DNA from: Owenia fusiformis
Lineage: Eukaryota > Annelida > Polychaeta > Sabellida > Oweniidae
Direction: 5' to 3'
Assembly: GCA_903813345.2 (NCBI GenBank)
Contig: CAIIXF020000009.1
Location: forward strand, 6,752,030-6,816,029
Length of the DNA stretch: 64,000 nucleotides
Position 1 is the stretch's first letter. Each line of letters opens with the position of its first letter. The position numbers and the translations under genes were made by a program. Shown here piece after piece: positions 58,306 to 64,000 of this stretch. The notes below the pieces were generated by a model. That model searched no databases and was not told the DNA's origin. It was given only the letters and a program-made list of their open reading frames with translations.

Positions 58306-58552
58306 GATTATGGCGACGGCTTTTGTGAATGGATGTTGACCCTTTGAAACGCCTATGGACTTGGAGACTGGATTTTATCTATCCCACATCATTTGAGACT
58401 GAATGCTCTATCTTGTATGAGTACTTGTATCTACAACAATTTTTGAGGTTATGAGTATTTGCTATCAATTGGCTATCAATTTCTAATTTTTTCTTCAACA
58501 TGTATTGTAATGACTTCAGTATGAATGAAATGTCCCTTGGTCTTCTGGTCTT

Positions 58553-58660
58553 TACCCTTTGCATTCGTTTGACTTCACTTCTTAAAAGAGAGCTTCGTCT
58601 TCTGTAGTTTAACTAGACTCTGCACGCAGGGTAGTTTAACTAGACTCTGCACGCAGGGTA
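58553..58660. mobile_element. MITE, TACCCT family, with internal duplication
   Basis: It starts TACCCTTTGCATTCGTTTGA. The end TAACTAGACTCTGCACGCAG-GGTA occurs twice in tandem (27-bp step). Same family as 4869-4945 and 22640-23017. Confidence 0.65.
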
Positions 58661-59561
58661 CTGGTCTTGGATTGTGATATTGATTCTTGAATGGTGGGGG
58701 AAAGGGGGTATTAGACATTGTTTCTTTTCACGTTAGATCATGGTTTTTGGCTATATGGAGCTTGTTTTTCTTGACTGGTATGCACTTAGAGTTTGCTTTT
58801 TCTTGTTAAGTTCCATTACAACTTTTGGTCCTTTCCCTTTTGGCACTAGTGCTTATATATTTATGTATCTATCTAAAAATCTGCCATCTGGAGTTTGAAA
58901 TTGAACTTGTTAAATTTCCAATTTCTAGTTATATATACACCTGAGCCTCAATCCCATTTACTACGGCGACCGCAAATTTCAGCGGTCAGTAATTTCACCA
59001 TGAGTACTTTCTGTCCATAAATACAGTGGTTTTATCAAAACAAAATGTTTTCTTTCAAGTTAAGTCCCCATGGTAATAAAGGATATCAATCCAAATCTCT
59101 GAACAACTATGGATTAGAACCCCACCTTGTCACCTTTTTAAAAATGTCAGGCTTATTTTCTTAAATGAGGGTCTTGTTTTTCTCAATTTAAATATATGAA
59201 ACGTTTCTTCTATACTTTATACAACTTCTGAGAAGGGGATGGGTATCGAAATGCGATAAAGTTAAAAAGCACATATCCCATGTTATTTTCCCATAGGGGA
59301 AAACTCATGCTATCCATTGTTTTCAGTATAATTTTGGTCATCGAAAATTGATATCTTCAAAACTAGACTTTCAATACCATTCTACTTTTGAAAAAGTTCT
59401 AGATCCCCTGTTGAATATAATATTTTCATGCAACAAAAATCAGAAAAAGAAGAAATTCTCTTTTTAGCAAGTAGGTTCAACATTTTGAAAAAATGTTGAC
59501 ATGGGGTCCCTATTCATCATTTTTCGTTTGATTGATATCTTTAATATCCTTGAGAATTTTA

Positions 59562-59667
59562 TCCTCCTAAGCAGGTGTCCAATATCCGTACCTCCTTCTT
59601 CCCTTATACTAGTATGGTAAAAAGAAAGAAGATATTCTGAATTTTGAAGCCCTGTGATCGGAGGATG
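59562..59667. mobile_element. MITE with CATCCTCC-type ends, short copy
   Basis: TCCTCCTAAGCAGGTGTCC to GAAGCCCTGTGATCGGAGGATG, an internally deleted relative of 39890-40136. The surrounding 58661-60110 shows no gene. Confidence 0.6.
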
Positions 59668-60112
59668 TGACAATTTACTTGAAAGAAGGCATATTGTGTG
59701 AATGAGAAATGTCATATTCAAATTTAGAAAGTACTCATGGTGAAAGATATGAACTTTTAGTCCTTCTAAAATCACTTGCCATACTACACCTGGTGCTTTT
59801 ATTTGCTACGGCAGCCGTATGGCGTATTTTGATTTTGGGAAGATATAAAAAACTATAGTTGTCGTACGGCTGTTAAAGGATGACGCTCGGCCAGCGTAGG
59901 GTACGTGGCCCTACGGCGGGATTACTTTTCTTGGAAAAACAAAGATAGACGCTAGGCGGCCACAGGAAGGGCTTACAGCGATCCTATGGTTCGCAAAGCT
60001 CACTTGCAAATTGCAACCAATAAAATCCGAGCACAGCCGCTAGTCGACCGCATGCCCGATGTGCGACTACCATGAAACCTTTTTCTGCGGTTATGCTACC
60101 ACCCAGGGGGAT

Positions 60113-60330
60113 TAACCCAGAGTTCAAAGATGTCCTACGCTATAATAATGTAAACCAGTGTATTCATGAGATGACCCACGTCTCTGATTGGTCAAAATCG
60201 ACAAACAAAAATGGCGGCCTCAAGATTTTCGAAATACGCTTCGAGTAATATTATGTTCATTTCTGGCGTTATGTTCATTTCACATCAAGATCAAAGAAAG
60301 GTGTACGAAATATGCCTACTTACTCGAGTA
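60113..60330 (+). repeat. Direct duplicate block, copy 1
   Basis: It shares GTTCAAAGATG, CTGATTGGTC, GACAAACAAAAATGGCGG, ACGCTTCGA and TTTCACATCAAGAT with 61078-61297 in the same order. Function unknown; probably the repeated end of a transposon spanning 60113-61297. Confidence 0.6.
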
Positions 60331-60770
60331 AACATAAACATAAACCTATAACTCCTATTTAATAATAATTCTTTTAAATATTGACAAGAATATTAATCAT
60401 ATTTAAGTTGAAGCGTTGCTTGTCTAGCTGGATCAAGATATTTCAAAATTTCTTTTCGGAAATACCCTCAAACTCAACAGATCCGCCATTTATACAGCTC
60501 ACTCAGCAGAAAAATGGAGGCCATTTTAAAATGAAATTCCACTTAGCTAAATTAAAATATAAATAACAATTGATTAGAACGGGGATATAAGCTGATATTC
60601 TGCAAATGTGTACATAAAGGTATGTTTCATATAATTGTGCCAATAGCAATGTGCGTGTATCACCATGATTTACAAATACATATATTGAATATCAGGGCGG
60701 CTGTTAACAATCACCCAAAGCCGGAATATGGAGAAGGCTTTGGACCTAAGTAAATGCCTACATCAATTAA

Positions 60771-60911
60771 TACCTTGGTCATATTTGCTCCGATTTTCAC
60801 TACGGCACCCGGCCGATTGAGTATTTTGTTCAAAATTGAATACAATATTGAACAAAACACTCAATCGGCCGGGCGCCGGCCGATGGATCAGAGCATATGT
60901 GACCAAGGCAT
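60771..60911. mobile_element. Foldback MITE, 141 bp
   Basis: TACCTTGGTCATATTTGCTC...CGGCCGATTGAGT...TTTTGTTCAA is inverted as TTGAACAAAACACTC...GAGCATATGTGACCAAGGCA. It lies between the two direct blocks. Confidence 0.75.
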
Positions 60912-61077
60912 AAAACATCACATTGAAGCGTAGTATTTGGAAACTAGCCGGTAAAAATTCGAATAAAAGAGACGTAGTGATGTCTGTTCTCTCTAAGCTC
61001 TTGGGTTTGCCCTCCTCTTGCTTCCACCCATTGATTTCCGCAAAATGAAAAAAGTTGTAACCCAAAGTCGAAACCAA

Positions 61078-61297
61078 GAGGGGGAGAAACCCAAGGGTTC
61101 AAAGATGAACTACGTCTATGTAAGTCTGTATTTAGATGGCCCACCGTCCTGATTGGTCCAAATGGACAAACAAAAATGGCGGATTCCAAATCTTTTAATA
61201 ACGCTTCGAATAAATGTTAATTACTGGCGTGTTAACCAATATCATAACTTGTTATTTCACATCAAGATAAAAAAGATGTAAGAATGATATGCTTACA
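61078..61297 (+). repeat. Direct duplicate block, copy 2
   Basis: Counterpart of 60113-60330, diverged but clearly collinear. No gene is visible from 60331 to 61689. Confidence 0.6.
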
Positions 61298-61689
61298 TTG
61301 ATTAAAACACCACAACGATGTGTTATATTCAAAAACTAACTGGTGAGAATTTGCGCAAACGGAGGTGGTATACAAGAGGCGTAATACGTCTGTCATTACT
61401 AAAGCTCTAGGGGTTTCCCTCCTCTTCTCGAAACACAACAAGTCACATACTTTTGCGAACGTGACTAGTGGAATATAGCAAAGAGCACAAACGTGCATTC
61501 TGAGATAATAAATGATACATTATTGGGTATGAAAGCATTAAATATCAACATATTATGCATTAACAATAAAAGGGTTTAAGGTATGTGCACATTAAAATAC
61601 ATTTTATGAAATCATTTATGTGAAGCTCAAAACGACAGAGCGTGTGGGGAAGCCCATTGTCCTCCGATTGCCAAGTGCAAAGGTATGTC

Positions 61690-62040
61690 CAAATAACATA
61701 GATGGAGTGGCAAAACGTCATTGTGTATATTGACGAATTACCATGATGCGAGTAAGTAGTTTCCATTTTCACCTCAAAATTATTTCTACTTGCATCTAGT
61801 CTATTCACCACTACCATTAAGCACATTCATCCGCAGAAAATATTCCCAAATATTTTACTGTTTAGTTCAGTTTTGAACATATGCCTCAGCCAAGTTATAC
61901 ACTTTACAGTATGTTTGCAAATTAGAGTATTCTAACCAAAGGTGATGCTGTAATATAACTTTGAAGTCCCGAAACAGGTTTTTGATATAACTACTTCCCT
62001 CATATCACGTAATAAAGAAATCGACGGATAGTACACTCGA
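61690..62040. repeat. Dispersed repeat, copy 2
   Basis: Matches 29870-30145 but carries an extra stretch near 61750-61800. Confidence 0.6.
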
Positions 62041-62304
62041 CGATACAAATGATATTATAAAAAATATGGCATTGCAACTAAGCTTTTTCATTGCCTTTCT
62101 TGCCTACTGACATCTTTGTATCGGCCTTAAACCTTTTCCACAAGCCAGTTGAAAAATTCAAAAACAAAAAGATGTGATGTGATGAGTATCAACTACGAAA
62201 ATATATGTTGCGTGTTTAGTACTGTTTACCAATGTCTGCATGATTCGATTAGGACATGTGAAGCTCGAACCTATCGGAAGAGCCTTTTAAAATTAACGCA
62301 GTGT

Positions 62305-63143
62305 TATCACAGGCTGGTATCGAAATATTTGTCCGCTGTGACGGAGCATGCTATTTTTCGTAAAAACACTAAGAATACTTCACGATTTATTTTTTAACTC
62401 ATATGTTTCGTTATACCATACACAATTACTTACTCCATGCAATGGATATATCATTTGCGGGTAACTTTCACTTCTGTTTTAAGTCCAATTACGCTGGGAA
62501 GAAAAACTATTGAAAATGGCGTCGGAGTATCATACTTCAAAATGTACCATTTCTTGTTTAACTTTCTAATGGCACGATATAGTGACACGATAATATTTAC
62601 ACATGGTTTCAGCATAACTATGAAGGTATAAATGAGATGTTGATGTATTTGGTCTTTTTAATTCTTTTATAAAAAATAATATTTAATTCTTTTGTCCGCT
62701 GTGACGGAGCAGTTGCAAATGTGAACTGTGAAAATGCTCCGTCACAGCGGACAAAAAATATTAATATTATTTTTTATTAAAAAAATTAAAAGGACCCAAT
62801 GCATTAATATCTCATTAATACATTCAGAGTTATGCTTAAAACATATGTTAATATTATCGTGTCACTATATCATGCCATTAAAAAGTTAAAAAAGAAATGG
62901 TACATTTTAGAGTTTGATACTCTGGCGCCGTTTTCAATAGATTTTACTCCTTGCGTTATTGGACTTCAAACAGAAGTGAAGGTTACACGCAAATGATATA
63001 TCCATTGCATAGAGTAAGTAATTATCTTTGATATAACGAAACATATGAGTTAAAAAATAAATCGTGAAGCATTCTTAGTGTTTTAATGAAAAATAGCATG
63101 CTCCGTCACAGCGGACAAATCTTTCGATACCAGCCTGTGGTTA
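62305..63143. mobile_element. 840-bp palindromic foldback element
   Basis: The left arm starts ATCACAGGCTGGTATCGAAA. The right arm ends TTTCGATACCAGCCTGTGGT. Nearly every word in between is mirrored, for example GTCCGCTGTGACGGAGCATG at 62331 against CATGCTCCGTCACAGCGGAC at 63098. The centre is near 62722, where the same GTCCGCTGTGACGGAGCA pair occurs again. Non-coding. It ends only 29 bp before the next exon. Confidence 0.88.
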
Positions 63144-63172
63144 TATACATGTATTTTCTTCTATCTTTACAG

Positions 63173-63565
63173 AGCACCCCTCCCTGGCATGTGTACGACC
63201 AGAAAAAGATGCAACTGGAAATATAAAAACCTGCACCGGTACGAAGAAGGTCAACTGCGGTGATGACTACACTTGTCAGGAGTCCCGAGGACATTTCCCA
63301 GGTGTATGTTGTTCTTTGGCGCAATGTAGGTTCAGGCATAAGATTTACAATGTCTATGAAATCCTACCTGCTCTTGACAGTTGCAATATTAGCTTCTGCA
63401 TGATGAACGGAAGTGTTGGGTGTACTACGAAGTCGTGTCCCAAAAGAGGTTGCGTCTATAATGGAAAGAACTATGTACACGAAGAACATTTTCCTCAAGG
63501 CGACGGCTGTAACACCTGCAAATGTTTGGATGGGAAAGCGGATTGCACTAAAGCGTATTGCACCC
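63173..63565 (+). CDS. Exon of a secreted cysteine-rich protein, WAP-like plus two VWC-type modules (partial)
   Basis: A single exon with acceptor TCTTTACAG and donor C|GTAAGT, phase 1 at both ends, encodes about 130 residues with no stop. First comes a WAP-like cluster (CVRPEKDATGNIKTC...CGDDYTCQ...PGVCC). Then come two von Willebrand factor C-type repeats: CRFRHKIYNVYEILPALDSC...GCTTKSC and CVYNGKNYVHEEHFPQGDGC-NTCKC...CTKAYC. Such modules occur in extracellular matrix, mucus and BMP-binding proteins and rely on disulfides. Symmetric phase-1 borders are typical of shuffled extracellular modules. Other exons must lie outside the window or upstream; I could not find a signal-peptide exon. The exact module type of the first cluster is uncertain. 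Confidence 0.8.
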
Positions 63566-64000
63566 GTAAGTTACACTGGGATTCTTTATAAATTAACATT
63601 AGTGAAACACCAACACATGAACATACCAACTGATTAATGTTTTATTTGGGTTGGGGGCGAATCAATTACAGTATACTAGCGTTCTATGTTTATATACATA
63701 GTATATATACATAATAAACAATATTTGATATTCAGTTTTGTACTATAAGGTGAACAAAGATTAATCTTAATACATTGTTTATGTACTTCATACGATATGT
63801 GTATTACGCGGTATATGGCATACACACTAACCAATGAGAACGTGATACGGAAGTACGCAATTGTCAATTGTATCGATTGAACGAACAAGTAAAACTATGA
63901 CAATAATGATTACTGAATCAACAGTACTGTGTATCGAATATATTAACTTAGCAGAAGTATCAGTCACCAATCTCACGTAATAAACTTACTCAATCAATCC
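63566..64000. other. Intron sequence after the WAP/VWC exon
   Basis: AT-rich sequence following the donor at 63566. No further exon or repeat recognised before the window ends. Confidence 0.5.

Overview
This is eukaryotic nuclear DNA from an animal. It is AT-rich, its genes are split by GT-AG introns, and it is packed with cut-and-paste transposon remnants. Isopenicillin-N-synthase-like dioxygenases, a METTL24-type methyltransferase, a cytosolic-type sulfotransferase, WAP/VWC modules and frequent ACATGTAC-like words suggest a marine invertebrate. A lophotrochozoan such as a mollusc is my best guess and an invertebrate deuterostome is possible; the sequence does not settle it. I rebuilt gene models by hand from splice signals and reading-frame continuity.

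Layout. (1) 397-5812 and 6996-27772 are two copies (L1, L2) of one duplicated locus. Each carries an intact six-exon, 355-residue 2-oxoglutarate/Fe(II) dioxygenase gene on the minus strand (1199-4506 and 19815-25016). L2 is about four times longer because transposons landed in it, and L1 serves as the empty-site reference. (2) Downstream of the L2 gene lies a layered transposon nest (7102-19701): a hAT-like element, a 30-bp-TIR element and a long-TIR element, all caught in a tandem duplication (unit A 7041-13556, unit B 13557-17447). Two further elements, a TIR element with TG target duplication and a mariner, occur only in unit A. (3) 27872-32654, plus strand: the last six exons of a gene whose family I do not recognise. 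It ends in a CaaX-like Cys-Asn-Ile-Leu and is followed by tandem repeats. (4) 33474-39055: a 5.58-kb foldback element whose arms are arrays of about 183-bp repeats. (5) 43676-48580, minus strand: a complete METTL24/FkbM-type membrane-anchored methyltransferase gene with a 42-bp minisatellite of about 41 copies in an intron. (6) 49361-53439, minus strand: a complete five-exon sulfotransferase gene with foldback elements in its introns. (7) 53440-63172: mostly repeats. (8) 63173-63565, plus strand: one exon of a secreted cysteine-rich WAP/VWC-type protein, just after an 840-bp palindrome.

The genes do not form an obvious pathway. The strongest signals are the recent tandem gene duplication and the unusually readable transposon stratigraphy, with several insertions datable against empty sites inside this one window. 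I found no CRISPR array, rRNA or tRNA gene.
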